A stretch of 64,000 nt of DNA from Diacronema lutheri (Eukaryota > Haptophyta > Pavlovophyceae > Pavlovales > Pavlovaceae): positions 372,001 through 436,000 of the forward strand of contig JAGTXO010000030.1 of NCBI GenBank assembly GCA_019448385.1. Reading direction: 5' to 3'. The position numbers and the translations under genes were made by a program. Of this stretch, positions 40,253 to 50,399 are shown one piece after another (position 1 is the first letter of the stretch; the number at the start of each line of letters is the position of its first letter). Below the pieces are notes generated by a model, which made no database searches, was not told where the DNA came from, and saw only the letters and a program-made list of their open reading frames with translations.

Positions 40253-43069
40253 ATGCGCGACTGGCCGGGCGCGCCAACGGGCGACGGGATCGACGAGCCA
40301 CGTGCCATGGGCGACGCTGCAGCTGCGCGCATGTGCCTCACGCGCGAAGCGCACGCCTTCCGCGTGCACGCCGTGGACGCGACTGGCGGCGCTCGGGCCG
40401 AGCTTGGCGGCGAGCGGCGGCGCCACAGCGTGTTTGAGATGCCCATGTGGTCGGCCGCGGATCCGCCGCCGCGCTTGCAACCGTCTCGATCGCTGCCAGG
40501 GTCGGCGACGTACGCCTACACGGCGAGTAGCAGCGCGTCCGTCACGGTGACGCCGCCGCAGCGCGGCGGGGCGTGCGGATCGCACGGGCACGGCGCACGG
40601 CGTGAGGTGCCTGTATCCGCGCACGCGGGCGCGCGGGTGGGCGGCGTCGGCGGCGTGGGCCAGTCGCTCGAGCACACACCGCGGCGCGCCTCACGGCGCT
40701 CGCTTTCGTTGTCGCCAACTCGCTTGCCCGGCCTGGCGCGCGCGCCGCCGCAGGTGAGCTTCTGCCCAGACGTGTGGCGAAGAGGCGCGCCCGCCTCGCG
40801 ACGCCTCTCACAGGCCGACAGAGCCTCGGGCGGCGCGTGCAGCGGCGTGAGCGCAGACGTGGGCGACTCGGTTGGTTCAGGCGACTCGCACGCCGCGCGC
40901 GCCGCGCGCGGCGGCAGCGGCTCGGACGCAGACGCGTGCGGCGTGGACGACGACGAAACACATGGCCGATCTCGGCTGCGCGCGCGCGCGTGCTCGCTCG
41001 GCGCCGCAGAGGTCTGCCCGCCGTGGGCCGGAGGCCCGCTCGCTCTGCGCCGACGGAGCAGCATACGCGGCGCCGGCCCGGCGCTTGCCGCCCTGTCGCA
41101 GATCGGCGAGCACGGTGCCGGCGGCAGCCTCGACGTCCGGCTGGGCGGCGACCTGGACGAGCCACCGGACGACTGGAGCGTGGCGAGGGCGCACAGCGCG
41201 CACGCGAGCCAAGGCGATGGCGAGCTCGAGCGTTTGGGCGTCCACCGGCTGCGCGCGCGCGCGCGCACGCTCGGCGATGTGGGCACGCTCATGCCCCGCT
41301 TTGGTGGCATGTGCGCCGAGCGCCGGCGTGCGAGCACCTTTGCCGCGGCGGCACGCGCGTCGGCATCGACCGGCGCATCGGGCGCCGCCGACGTGACCAC
41401 CGCGCTTGCCGACCTAAGCGCCGAGCAGTCGCAGCCGTTGAGCTCTCCGTTCTCGCGCAGACGGCCGTCCGAAAGCGCCCGGTTGTCGATGGAGCTCGAC
41501 CCGCACGTGCTCGCGGACGACGAGTTGGCCGAGGGCGGCGCGCCCGACAACTCGGCCGCCGTCATCACCGCGCTGCTCGTCGGCAGCGGCCCGCCGTCGC
41601 CGCTTCGTTCCGCCGACAGGCACCGCGCCTCCGGGTTTGCCCCGCCGCCGACGCCCGCCGACGGGCGGTCGCCCAGGGCGGGCCGCTGGCTCGCGAGCGC
41701 CGGCGCGTGCAGCGCCGACGGCGACGGCGTTGGGCCCGCGCTGCAGTGCGCGTGGGCGGACGAGGTGGACGGGCCCGAGCGGTTGGTCGACGCGTCAGTG
41801 TCGGCCGAGCGGCGGTTCCCGCCCGAGCGGGTGGGCGCCTTCTCGTGCCACGGCGCTCGCGAGCTGAACGGTGCGGTGCAGGCCAAGGTGAACCAGGACT
41901 GCGCGCTCGTCTGCTACCCGTTCGGCCCGCGCGGCGCGCCCTACCTCGACCCGCTCCGCTCAGCGGCCCTTACGGCGAGCCGCGAGCGCACGGCGGTCTT
42001 CTGCGTGCTCGACGGCCACGGCGCGCACGGCGAGGTGGTCTCGCGCGAGGTGGGACCGAGCGTGTGCGCGCTGCTGCAGGCGCACCCGCGCCTCATCGAC
42101 GAGCCGGCGACGGCGCTCGTCGACTCGTTCGCCGCGGCGCAGGCGCTGCTCGACGCGGACACGCGGCCGCGCATCGGGCTACGCGCGCAGAGCCGTGACT
42201 CGGGCGCGTGCTGCACGCTCGTGCTGCTCCTCGGCGACGAGCTCTGGACGGCCAACCTCGGTGCGTGCACGCACGGCACCCAACAGTGGCTCACTCGCGC
42301 GCGCCACGCCTCACGCTGCAGCGCGCCCGCGACCGCGCGCGACCGCGCGCGCGCGCGCGCAGGCGACTGCCGTGCGGTGCTTGGGTGCGCACCCCCCCAA
42401 GTGGCGCCTTCCCTACCGCCGAGCGTTAGCGAAGCGAGCGCGCACCATGGCTCGCCGCGCAGCGCGCGCTCCTCCATCTCCGGGAGTGGCATGTTTGCGA
42501 GGACGGAGGAGATGGCGGATGGCTGCGCGGAGGACGAGGCGGCGTTCAGCGTCGTCGAGCTCTCCTTCGACCACAAGGTGGAGCGCGAGGACGAGCTCGC
42601 GCGCGTGCGTGCGGCGGGCGGGCAGGTGCAGCCGGCGTTCGAGGGCACGGCGGGGCAATACGAGCCGGCACGGCTCTTTGAGGACCTGCAGGACTTCGAC
42701 GCGGGGCCGGGCCTGACGATGACGCGCGCGTTCGGCGATTGGGGCGCGCGCAGCCTCGGCTTCTCGCACGAGCCCGAGGTGACGCGCCGCGCGCTCCGCC
42801 CGACCGACCGCTTCCTGATCCTCGCGTCCGACGGCGTGTGGGAGTTCATCGACTCGGCGCTCGCGGTCGAGATCGTCGGCGCCATGTACGAGAGCGGCCA
42901 GCCCGCGCAGCTCGCGGCGCTGTCGCTGATCACCGCCGCGGCGAACCGGTGGTACGCGTTCGAGGGGCCGTGGTACCGCGACGACATCACGTGCGTCGTC
43001 GTGTACCTCGACGACCTGCTCCCGTCCGGCGCGCAGGCGGGCGACGCGCGGGGGACCTCATCCTCTTGA
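40253..43069 (+). CDS. PP2C-type protein phosphatase, copy 2
   Basis: The first ATG in frame is 40253. The open frame reaches a GTG at 40148. Intron 42261-42362 is almost identical to the copy 1 intron. Product about 904 residues. The catalytic domain carries DGHGAHGE where copy 1 has DGHGEEGE, and all other motifs are the same. The N-terminal region is shorter and largely different, though FEMPMWSAADPPPRLQPSRS matches copy 1. An insert after DCRAVLG differs in sequence between the copies. Substrate unknown. Confidence 0.87.
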   Translation: MRDWPGAPTGDGIDEPRAMGDAAAARMCLTREAHAFRVHAVDATGGARAELGGERRRHSVFEMPMWSAADPPPRLQPSRSLPGSATYAYTASSSASVTVTPPQRGGACGSHGHGARREVPVSAHAGARVGGVGGVGQSLEHTPRRASRRSLSLSPTRLPGLARAPPQVSFCPDVWRRGAPASRRLSQADRASGGACSGVSADVGDSVGSGDSHAARAARGGSGSDADACGVDDDETHGRSRLRARACSLGAAEVCPPWAGGPLALRRRSSIRGAGPALAALSQIGEHGAGGSLDVRLGGDLDEPPDDWSVARAHSAHASQGDGELERLGVHRLRARARTLGDVGTLMPRFGGMCAERRRASTFAAAARASASTGASGAADVTTALADLSAEQSQPLSSPFSRRRPSESARLSMELDPHVLADDELAEGGAPDNSAAVITALLVGSGPPSPLRSADRHRASGFAPPPTPADGRSPRAGRWLASAGACSADGDGVGPALQCAWADEVDGPERLVDASVSAERRFPPERVGAFSCHGARELNGAVQAKVNQDCALVCYPFGPRGAPYLDPLRSAALTASRERTAVFCVLDGHGAHGEVVSREVGPSVCALLQAHPRLIDEPATALVDSFAAAQALLDADTRPRIGLRAQSRDSGACCTLVLLLGDELWTANLGACTHGTQQWLTRARHASRCSAPATARDRARARAGDCRAVLGCAPPQVAPSLPPSVSEASAHHGSPRSARSSISGSGMFARTEEMADGCAEDEAAFSVVELSFDHKVEREDELARVRAAGGQVQPAFEGTAGQYEPARLFEDLQDFDAGPGLTMTRAFGDWGARSLGFSHEPEVTRRALRPTDRFLILASDGVWEFIDSALAVEIVGAMYESGQPAQLAALSLITAAANRWYAFEGPWYRDDITCVVVYLDDLLPSGAQAGDARGTSSS

Positions 43070-43173
43070 AAATTGAAATCTTATATTCACTTTATCCCAA
43101 CAGTATATTCCCTAATAATATTTCCGTATTCCCATAGCCGTTTCGTGCCGCCGTCCAAAAATGCAAAAAATTC
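43070..43173. promoter_or_regulatory. AT-rich intergenic region
   Basis: A strongly AT-rich 104-base spacer between the PP2C copy 2 stop and the next ATG. It has several TATA-like words (TATATT, AATATT), so it may include polyadenylation and promoter signals. Confidence 0.4.
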
Positions 43174-45264
43174 ATGGCGGGCCGCTCGCTCCTGTGGGAG
43201 CGCGACGCGTCGCAGCGTGCGTTCGAGCAGCAACTGGCGGCGGACGCTGAGCGCGTGCTGCGCTCGGTTGAGCCGGTTGACAGTGCGCAGGCCGTGCGCC
43301 GCGCGAGTCGCCCGAGCACCGCGTCATCCGACGCCGCGTCGGCCCGCGTCGCGCACGGCCGGTGTGCGCTCGTTGGCCAAGGCGTCGGCACCGTCGCTGG
43401 CGCGCCGCCCGTGCCGCCGCTCGCTGGCGTCGCCCTGCCGCTCAGCCGCGTACCTGTTCGCGGTGCTCGCGGCTGGCCGCTGCGCGCGACTTCGGACGTG
43501 GTCGGCACGATCCATGACCGGCTCTTCCGCGAGGCGGAGCTAAAGGCGCGGCCCCCCTCGGGCGCGCGGCGCGCCAGCTCGCCCGCTCGACAGCAGCGCG
43601 ATCCGAGGCTCGCTTCGCCCGCGCGGACGCCACGTGATGCGGCGAACATTGACGACAGCCGCGACGGTCGCGCTCTGCCTTCGACGAGCTGCGCGCGCGG
43701 CGCGCACGTCAGCGAGCGTGCGAAGGTTGAGTCGTCGCGCGCGCCGCAGCGGCGCGCCGGAGCGCTGGCGCAGCAGCACAGCGCTCTCAACGCGCGCGCG
43801 CGCGCGCATTGCGCCGTGCCGCCTGCTGCGACGCTGCCGCGCGCCGCGCGCCGCTTGCCCGCACGGCTCGCCGCGCGTGCGCTCGCGGCGAGCGTGCTGC
43901 AGGCGGCGTTTCGCGGCGCGCGGCTGCGGCGGCAGCTGCGCGCGGTGCACGCGGCGGCGCGCGCGATCCAGCGGCGTGCGCGCCGTCGTTGGCCGCATGC
44001 GACGGCGCGCCAGCGTGCGCAGCTACGCGCCCTGCGCGCGTCGCAAGCGGCGGCCGCGCGCGTGCGCTCCGCGCGCGCCGCGGTCGCCTCGGCGGACGCC
44101 ACGGCGCCCGCGCGCGCGCGCCATGATAGCGCGCCGCGCCAGGCCGGCGAGCTCGATGAGATTGGCAGTGCGGCATCGCGGCTCAACGGCTTGCGTGTAT
44201 CGAGCCACACGCACGCCCTCGCGGCGCGCGGCCGCGCGGCGAGCCCGGCGCGCGCGCCCGGCGCCACGCAAGCGCGCCTCGGGCGCGCGCCGAGCTCGCC
44301 GCGTCTTGCCCGTTCGGCGGCCGCGGTGCCGGCGGCTGCGGCGTGCGCCGTCACGCTGGGCGTATCGCTGGGGTGCGCACCGTTGCGCGACGCGCCTACG
44401 CCCGCGCGCGTCGACGACGAGCCGCCGTCGGCGCGTTGCTCAGGACAGGCGGGCGTGCCGGCCGCTCAGCCGCCGAGGCCGTCGGTGCCGCCATTGCGCC
44501 GTGCGCCGTCGCCGCGCGAGAACGCGCGCGCGCAATTACCGCGCCGCGAGGTGAGCCCGGCGCACGTGCGCCTGCACGAGCTGCACGCGCAGAAGCTCGC
44601 GCGCGTCGACGAGCAGCACGCGCGCAGGCAGCGCGAGCTCGCGGAGGCGGAGATGAGCGGCTGCACGTTCCGCCCGCTCCTGCAGCCCGTCACGGCCTAC
44701 GACGACGTGACCGACGCGCAGGCGCGCGTGCCGAGCCCGCGCGCACGAGAGCAGCGACGCACGAGCGCGCGCGCGGGCGCGCCGAGTCAGGGAGGTGAGG
44801 GCGCCATGACTGTGCAACCGGGCGCAGACAGCGCCGGTGGTAGCGCGGGCGCGCCGCGCTGCGCGCCCCGCGGCGCTGCCGACGTCCGGCGGGCTGACTC
44901 CTGTTCGCCCGCGAGAAGCGTCGAGCTTGCCATGCTGAGCTCGTCGTTCGACCGTGGGTTGGAGGGCGCAGCGCCGCCATTTCTTGCGCCCGCCGTCCGT
45001 CCGCTGCGCCTCGCGCAGCGGACGCGAGTCACGCGCGCACACGCGGACGACGCGATCGACGATGGCGCATCGAGCGCGTGGGACGCCGAGTCAGATGCAC
45101 AGACGGAGGAGGAGGACGACGAGGGCACCGTGGACGGCGAGCAGGGCACGAGCGCGAGCCGCGCGTCGCGCCGGCGCGCCGTGGCCACGGCTCCGCCCGA
45201 CTCGCCCCGCCCGTTCAGCGCCGAGGTGAGCAAGCGGCTGCTCGCCCTTGGCGTCGTGTTCTGA
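43174..45264 (+). CDS. IQ-motif protein, possibly ciliary/cytoskeletal
   Basis: 696 residues without introns. Two adjacent IQ-like motifs near residues 235-265 (LQAAFRGARLRRQ and IQRRARRRW) suggest calmodulin binding. Near residue 490 MSGCTFRPLL follows a basic helical stretch. This CTFxP pattern is common in ciliary and cytoskeletal proteins, known by pattern only. The rest is Ala/Arg/Ser-rich and disordered, with an acidic patch (TEEEDDEG). The EF-hand protein earlier in the window is not linked by any evidence. Confidence 0.6.
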   Translation: MAGRSLLWERDASQRAFEQQLAADAERVLRSVEPVDSAQAVRRASRPSTASSDAASARVAHGRCALVGQGVGTVAGAPPVPPLAGVALPLSRVPVRGARGWPLRATSDVVGTIHDRLFREAELKARPPSGARRASSPARQQRDPRLASPARTPRDAANIDDSRDGRALPSTSCARGAHVSERAKVESSRAPQRRAGALAQQHSALNARARAHCAVPPAATLPRAARRLPARLAARALAASVLQAAFRGARLRRQLRAVHAAARAIQRRARRRWPHATARQRAQLRALRASQAAAARVRSARAAVASADATAPARARHDSAPRQAGELDEIGSAASRLNGLRVSSHTHALAARGRAASPARAPGATQARLGRAPSSPRLARSAAAVPAAAACAVTLGVSLGCAPLRDAPTPARVDDEPPSARCSGQAGVPAAQPPRPSVPPLRRAPSPRENARAQLPRREVSPAHVRLHELHAQKLARVDEQHARRQRELAEAEMSGCTFRPLLQPVTAYDDVTDAQARVPSPRAREQRRTSARAGAPSQGGEGAMTVQPGADSAGGSAGAPRCAPRGAADVRRADSCSPARSVELAMLSSSFDRGLEGAAPPFLAPAVRPLRLAQRTRVTRAHADDAIDDGASSAWDAESDAQTEEEDDEGTVDGEQGTSASRASRRRAVATAPPDSPRPFSAEVSKRLLALGVVF

Positions 45265-45407
45265 AGGCGTGCGCCGTCCGCGTGTGAGTGTCCCTCTCGT
45301 CCTTCTCCTCTGGACTCTGGTCCGTCCCTGGTCCGTCCATCGCAACAAGAATCTTCACTGCCTGCCTGCAGCAGTGTCCTTTCGCTTGGCGGCAGGTTGC
45401 CGACACA

Positions 45408-46649
45408 ATGCCGGCAACAGGCGGCATGCCGCGATTCACGCTCGTGGCGTGTGCCGTGCTGGCGTCGAGGCCGGCGATTGTGCCCGGCGCCACGCCGTAC
45501 GCGCGCACGCGCGTGCTGGCCGCAGCTTCGCTTCGGCGCGCCGCGCCGCGGATGCTCGGCGTGCGCGAGCGGCGGCGCCAGCTTGAGGCGCGGTTTGGCC
45601 GCGAGGCGGACGGGTCACACACGCCGCGCTCGGACGTGGAGTGGTTGGCGTTGTACACGGGCGCGCAGCGGTCGGGATTGATCTGCGGGTTTGGCACCGT
45701 GAACCCCGTCGCCGCGCCGCGCAGGCTCGCCGTCGACGAGCTCGAGCGGCAGATTGGGCTTCCGACGAGCGCGCTGCGGCCGTCCAATTGCACCAAGCAG
45801 GTGGTCAGCCGGTGGGCGCTCGGGCCCGAGCGCAGCGCGCTCGTGAGCCAGTGGGCGCTCGGCTGCCAATGGGTGCTCCTCGCCCTTACCGCGTACGCCG
45901 CCGTCTCGTGCGTGCTGCGCGACGGCGCGGGCATGCCTGCGCACGCCGCGCACTCATGGGGCATTCTGCTCCTCGTCGTCGAGCACGCGCTGCTCCGCTC
46001 GGCGCTGACGCGCGCGGCGGTGTCGCGGCTCAACCACGGGTACGAGCGCAAGCTTGCGAGCCACGAGGCGGGGCACATGCTTGCCGCATTTCTTCTCGGA
46101 CTTCCAGTCACCGGGTACCAACTCCTCTGCCCGTCCGGCATGCCCAAAACCGTCTTCGTCCACCCGCGGCTGGGCGGTGAGGAGCGCGCGCCAGGCGGGC
46201 GCGTGGCGGACGACACGCTCGCGCGGCTGAGCGTTGTGCTCATGGCTGGCATTGCCGCCGAGGCCCTCGATTTTGGCCGCGCCGAGGGCGGCGCGTCGGA
46301 CGACGCGATGCTCCGCGCGACCGCCGCGCGCGTGCGGCCCGAGTGGCGGCGCGCGCAGACGGCGCAGCTCGCGCTCTGGTCGGGCTGCGAGGCGGTGCAC
46401 CTGCTGCGCGAGCACCGCACCGCGCACGCGCGCCTCGCCGACGCCATGTGCCGCCGCGCGCCGCTCGGCGCCTGCCTCGCGATCATCGCCGACGCGCTCG
46501 CGCCGGCGGCGTCGTGCGGCGGCGAGCTCGCGCGCGCGGCAGATGGCGCGGCCGAACCGGCGTTCGCGCCGGCGGTCGCGAGTGCGGTGGCTGGTGTTGC
46601 ACGGCCGGGCGCTGACGACGGTCACAGCATGCCACAGGTCCGCACCTGA
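45408..46649 (+). CDS. M41/FtsH-like membrane peptidase homologue, no ATPase domain
   Basis: 413 residues from the ATG at 45408. The open frame extends to a GTG at 45288, and an ATG at 45426 is also possible. A hydrophobic start and Arg-rich stretch suggest organelle targeting. Two membrane helices (WVLLALTAYAAVSCVL and GILLLVVEHALL) precede SHEAGHMLAAFLLGLP, which has the HExxH zinc motif of FtsH peptidases. VLMAGIAAEALDFGRAEGGASDD follows, as in the plant/algal plastid FtsH-like proteins that lack the AAA module. It may be a membrane protease or a chaperone-like relative. Plastid location is inferred. Confidence 0.7.
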   Translation: MPATGGMPRFTLVACAVLASRPAIVPGATPYARTRVLAAASLRRAAPRMLGVRERRRQLEARFGREADGSHTPRSDVEWLALYTGAQRSGLICGFGTVNPVAAPRRLAVDELERQIGLPTSALRPSNCTKQVVSRWALGPERSALVSQWALGCQWVLLALTAYAAVSCVLRDGAGMPAHAAHSWGILLLVVEHALLRSALTRAAVSRLNHGYERKLASHEAGHMLAAFLLGLPVTGYQLLCPSGMPKTVFVHPRLGGEERAPGGRVADDTLARLSVVLMAGIAAEALDFGRAEGGASDDAMLRATAARVRPEWRRAQTAQLALWSGCEAVHLLREHRTAHARLADAMCRRAPLGACLAIIADALAPAASCGGELARAADGAAEPAFAPAVASAVAGVARPGADDGHSMPQVRT

Positions 46650-46662
46650 GACAGCAGGAGGA

Positions 46663-46684
46663 CCCCCCCCCCCCCCCCCCCCCC
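46663..46684. repeat. C22 homopolymer
   Basis: Twenty-two consecutive C just after the stop of the M41-like gene, in the sense strand of its probable 3' UTR. Confidence 0.9.
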
Positions 46685-46768
46685 AGCCCTCCCGGCCGTC
46701 CCGCCCCCCTGGGCCCTGGCCCCCTCTCCTGGACTGTGACGAGTGTTTTTTGTCGACATGGCGTCCAG

Positions 46769-49700
46769 TCAGACCATCTCAAGCGCGGACCGTGAATCGC
46801 CAACAACGGCCATACCCGCCCGCCCTCGGCCGCAGTCGTGCGCGCGCGCGAGCGCCGTGGCGCCATCGGACGCCTCGAGCGGCGCGGCGCTGCAGGCGGC
46901 GAGCACCCCAAGGCGCACGTCGAGGCTGCTGCGGCAGGCCGCCGGCGGGAGGAGGGCCACGCTCATGGCAGCCGCGTCGGCCAACGCGTCGTCGAAGGCG
47001 TCCGACGCGCACGACGTGCCGCCAGGTGAGTGCGGCGGCACGTCGGCCGCAGTAGTGAGGGGCGCCCGTGCAATGAGGATGCCTGCCGCGCGCATCTGCG
47101 CAAGCACGACGAGCTGGAAGACGCGCGCCGCGATCGGGTTGCCGTCGACGAGCAGCGCCGTAGGCCGGCCGAGCGACTCGGGCCGACCCTCGCACGTGCG
47201 CGCGATCGCTGTGACTGCGGCGTCGTCGAGCGAGTTGTCGCGCACGTCGAGCTCGGCGAGGCCGCGCGCCGCCGCGACGATGTGCGCGAGCGGCGCGCCC
47301 GCCGTGCCGTCGAGCTCGCAGCCGCGCAGCCGGAGCGTGTGCAGCTGCTGAAAGTGCGCGTGCCCCGCGTGCGCCGCGATCGCGGCGACGCCCGACGCGC
47401 CGATGTGCACGTTGTACGACAGGTCGAGCTCGCTGAGCCTGCGCAGGTGGCCGGCAAGCACGATGGCGGCCATGAGCTGCGGGATCGCCACGTCGTCCAG
47501 CAGGTTGCGCCGCAGCGAGAGCGCGCAGAGCGCATCGACGCGGTCGGACGAGCGCAGCGCGCTCGCGAGCAGCGGCACGTGCTGGCTCTCGAGCTGCTTG
47601 CCGTCGAGCACAAAGTTGATGCGGCCGTGCCGGCCGAGGCGCGCGGCCGCGAGGTCGAAGCGCGCCTTCTCCGCGAGCACGGACGACTGCACGAACCAGC
47701 TGCGCACGTCGTCCTCGATTGCGCGGATGGCGAGCCGGTCCGACTCGTGCGTCACCTCGCCCTCGGACGGCATCTCGTCGAGCGAAAATTGCGCGCCGTC
47801 GGCGCGGCCGAGCGCGCGGCGCGCCCAGTGGGCGCCGCCCGCCGTCGTGAGCAGCGCGCGCATCTCTCGGCGCGGCGGGCTGATGCGCAGCCCGAGCGCG
47901 CGGAGCGCGCCACCTGCTTCGGCCGCGACGGACGAGAACGCGGCGCGCACGCGCGCCAGCGACGCCGAGCGGTCGGCCGACCGGTGCGGTCGCGTGCGCC
48001 CCTCAATGAGCGACGCGCGCGCAAGGGCGGACCTGCGCAGGCTGGGCCGCGACTTGTGCATGCCCACCGACGCGCCGTTGTGCTTCTCGCTCGGCACGGC
48101 GGGCGGCTCGTTGGACGGCGCCACGTCGAGGTTGCCGACCGCAAAGACGGTCACCGCGCGGCGCGTCACCTCAGCGAGGCACGCGAACACGTAGATCTCG
48201 CACCGGCACCACGCGCGCTCGCCGTAGTCGATCAAATCGATCGGGTGCGACGCGCGGTGCAAGGCTGCCATCGCTTCGTACGTCGGCTCGACGGGGATGA
48301 GCACGTACGTCGAGCGCGCGGCGTACGCAACGAGCGACGCGATGCCGCACGCCTGCTCGTGCGCGTCGTCCTGGTCGATGCACGCGTAGTCGATCCAGAT
48401 TGCGGCCTCGTGCTCGGCGATGCCGTGCGCCGCGATCAGCTCGCGCATGCCCTCGCAGATGAGGGCATACTTGGTGTGGGACTCGTCGTCGGGCCTCTGC
48501 GTGAGCGCTGACCACCAGCGGTGGCTCACGAACACCACCTTGTCCGTCGGCCGGCGTTCGCGCCACACCCGCCAGCTGTGCCGCGGGATCTCACCACACA
48601 CCTGCCATGCGAGCCAGCCGACGACGAGCATCGGGCTCCGCTCGCGCGAGAGGATGCTGGCCTCCGCCTCCGCGGCGACCGCCCGCATCGCCGCGTCGAG
48701 GTCGACGCCGAGGCCGTTGTGGCGGTCGGCGAGCGCGGCGAGGCTCGCGTGGCTCGCGCTGTGGCTGCATCCGACACCGCGCGACTCGTCGGCGGGGCGC
48801 GCAGAGCCGACCGCGCTCCACGCGCTGTCGTCGGTCGCGCACGCGCTCGCGCTGGCCGCGCACGCGCTCACGTCGGCGATCCGCGCGTGGCCACGCGCGC
48901 CCTGCGCGCTGTCGGTGGCCGCACGCGCGCCCGCGCTCGGCCGCGGCTCGCGCCGCGGTGGCCGCCCGCACGCGCGCCAGAGCCGAGACACAATTTGGCC
49001 AACCTCGGCCGCCACGAGCCGCCACTCGGCGTGCACGTCCTCCTTCAGGCTGTAGAGCACGGCCGACACGACGCCCTGCACGTGCGCCCAGGTGCCCGTC
49101 GCCCACGTGAGGTACGCGCTCGTTTTGTCGTACGGCAGCTGCACCACCCACGAGACGAAGAAGGGCGCCCAGCAGACGATCATGACGAGGAAGAGGCGCG
49201 CGAAGAAGACGGCGAGGCCGTTAAACGTGCGCTCGTCGACCCCGGCCGGCGCCGCCACGGCCTCGCGCAAGTGTTTCACGTCGGGGGACTTGGAGCGCCC
49301 AGCGCTGGACGATCGCATGCGCCCGGCGCCGGACGATCGCATGCGTCCGCGCGTGGGCGCGCGAGACTCGGAGCGCTCGACGCTGGGCGGCCGCATGTGC
49401 CCGCCTGTGTGTGCGGCGCACGCGCCCGGCCCGCCCGCCCCCTGCGCCGAGGTTGACTGCCGCGCGCCCCACGCCAGGTCCTGCACGGGCGCTCGCGCCG
49501 CGCGCCAGCGCCCGCCCGACGCGCCCGTGCGCATGGAGCAGACGCCCGGCCAGAAAATGGCCGTCGCAATGGCGAGCACGATCGACGCGGGCGCGAGCGC
49601 GACGACGCCGAACACGACAGCGAGGAACACGACCTGCGACTGCGCATCGTACGGCACGGGAAGGCAGTTGAGGCCGCGCACGGCCGACGAGCGCAGAGGT

Positions 49701-50356
49701 AGATCGGGCCAGACCCGGTAGCCGAACGCGGGCAGCCAGCTGAAGGCGGCGACGAGCGTGTACGTGACCGCGAGCCGTGCATACACGGCGCGCACGCTCG
49801 GCGGCGCGTAGGTGACGCACCGGCGCGCGCACGACGACGCGCGGTAGAGCTCGGCCGTGATAAGCACGTTGACCCACATCGAGCCGGCCGAGCCGAAGAC
49901 CGTGTACCAAGACTGGAAATCGCACATCCAGTCGCCGTGGAAAAGGCCCTCGCCGTCGTACCAGCGGCCGTGGAGCGCGTGCAGGCCGCACGTGCAGAAG
50001 CACAGCGCCGCGAAGACAAAGTCGGGGATCGCGAGGCCGACAATGAAGTGGTTGTACGCGCTCGTGCGCAGCCGGCGGCGTGAGAGGACGAGGACGATGA
50101 CTGCGAGGGAGACGACCGCCGTCGCCGCCGTCGTGACGGCCCAGCTGCGCCAAAAGCCAACGGCCGCCTCGTCCGCGATGGGCACGCGGATGAGCGCAAA
50201 CGCCGCCTCCCTCGCGTCGTGCCCATGGCCGCGCGCCGCTGCGGCGAGCGCGCGCGCGTCAGCATCGAGCGGGCGGAACGGCATCTCAAGCTCCACGTCT
50301 GTGGGTGTCAACTCCCAGACGTCCGCGTCAAGTTGCACACGCGAGCTTTCATTCAT
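46769..50356 (-). CDS. Seven-helix receptor fused to HET/TIR-like domain and LRRs
   Basis: One uninterrupted frame of 1195 residues. Residues about 65-430 hold seven membrane helices with class-A-like marks: a helix-3 Cys (MCDFQSWY) paired with a loop Cys (LNCLPVP), and CWAPFF in helix 6 like the CWxP switch. A long third cytoplasmic loop is Ser/Arg rich. Residues about 600-740 carry VFVSHRWW, AIWIDYACIDQDD and ERAWCRCEIY, the pattern of HET/TIR (STIR-fold) domains. Residues about 915-1080 form leucine-rich repeats (LRRLSELDLSYN, LHTLRLRGCEL, LAELDVRDNSL). Membrane receptor with immune-like cytosolic output is inferred. Ligand unknown. Confidence 0.8.
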   Translation of the reverse strand: MNESSRVQLDADVWELTPTDVELEMPFRPLDADARALAAAARGHGHDAREAAFALIRVPIADEAAVGFWRSWAVTTAATAVVSLAVIVLVLSRRRLRTSAYNHFIVGLAIPDFVFAALCFCTCGLHALHGRWYDGEGLFHGDWMCDFQSWYTVFGSAGSMWVNVLITAELYRASSCARRCVTYAPPSVRAVYARLAVTYTLVAAFSWLPAFGYRVWPDLPLRSSAVRGLNCLPVPYDAQSQVVFLAVVFGVVALAPASIVLAIATAIFWPGVCSMRTGASGGRWRAARAPVQDLAWGARQSTSAQGAGGPGACAAHTGGHMRPPSVERSESRAPTRGRMRSSGAGRMRSSSAGRSKSPDVKHLREAVAAPAGVDERTFNGLAVFFARLFLVMIVCWAPFFVSWVVQLPYDKTSAYLTWATGTWAHVQGVVSAVLYSLKEDVHAEWRLVAAEVGQIVSRLWRACGRPPRREPRPSAGARAATDSAQGARGHARIADVSACAASASACATDDSAWSAVGSARPADESRGVGCSHSASHASLAALADRHNGLGVDLDAAMRAVAAEAEASILSRERSPMLVVGWLAWQVCGEIPRHSWRVWRERRPTDKVVFVSHRWWSALTQRPDDESHTKYALICEGMRELIAAHGIAEHEAAIWIDYACIDQDDAHEQACGIASLVAYAARSTYVLIPVEPTYEAMAALHRASHPIDLIDYGERAWCRCEIYVFACLAEVTRRAVTVFAVGNLDVAPSNEPPAVPSEKHNGASVGMHKSRPSLRRSALARASLIEGRTRPHRSADRSASLARVRAAFSSVAAEAGGALRALGLRISPPRREMRALLTTAGGAHWARRALGRADGAQFSLDEMPSEGEVTHESDRLAIRAIEDDVRSWFVQSSVLAEKARFDLAAARLGRHGRINFVLDGKQLESQHVPLLASALRSSDRVDALCALSLRRNLLDDVAIPQLMAAIVLAGHLRRLSELDLSYNVHIGASGVAAIAAHAGHAHFQQLHTLRLRGCELDGTAGAPLAHIVAAARGLAELDVRDNSLDDAAVTAIARTCEGRPESLGRPTALLVDGNPIAARVFQLVVLAQMRAAGILIARAPLTTAADVPPHSPGGTSCASDAFDDALADAAAMSVALLPPAACRSSLDVRLGVLAACSAAPLEASDGATALARAHDCGRGRAGMAVVGDSRSALEMV

Positions 50357-50399
50357 CGAAAAAGCAGAAGCAGTTGTGTATGCGGATGTCTCAGCAATT

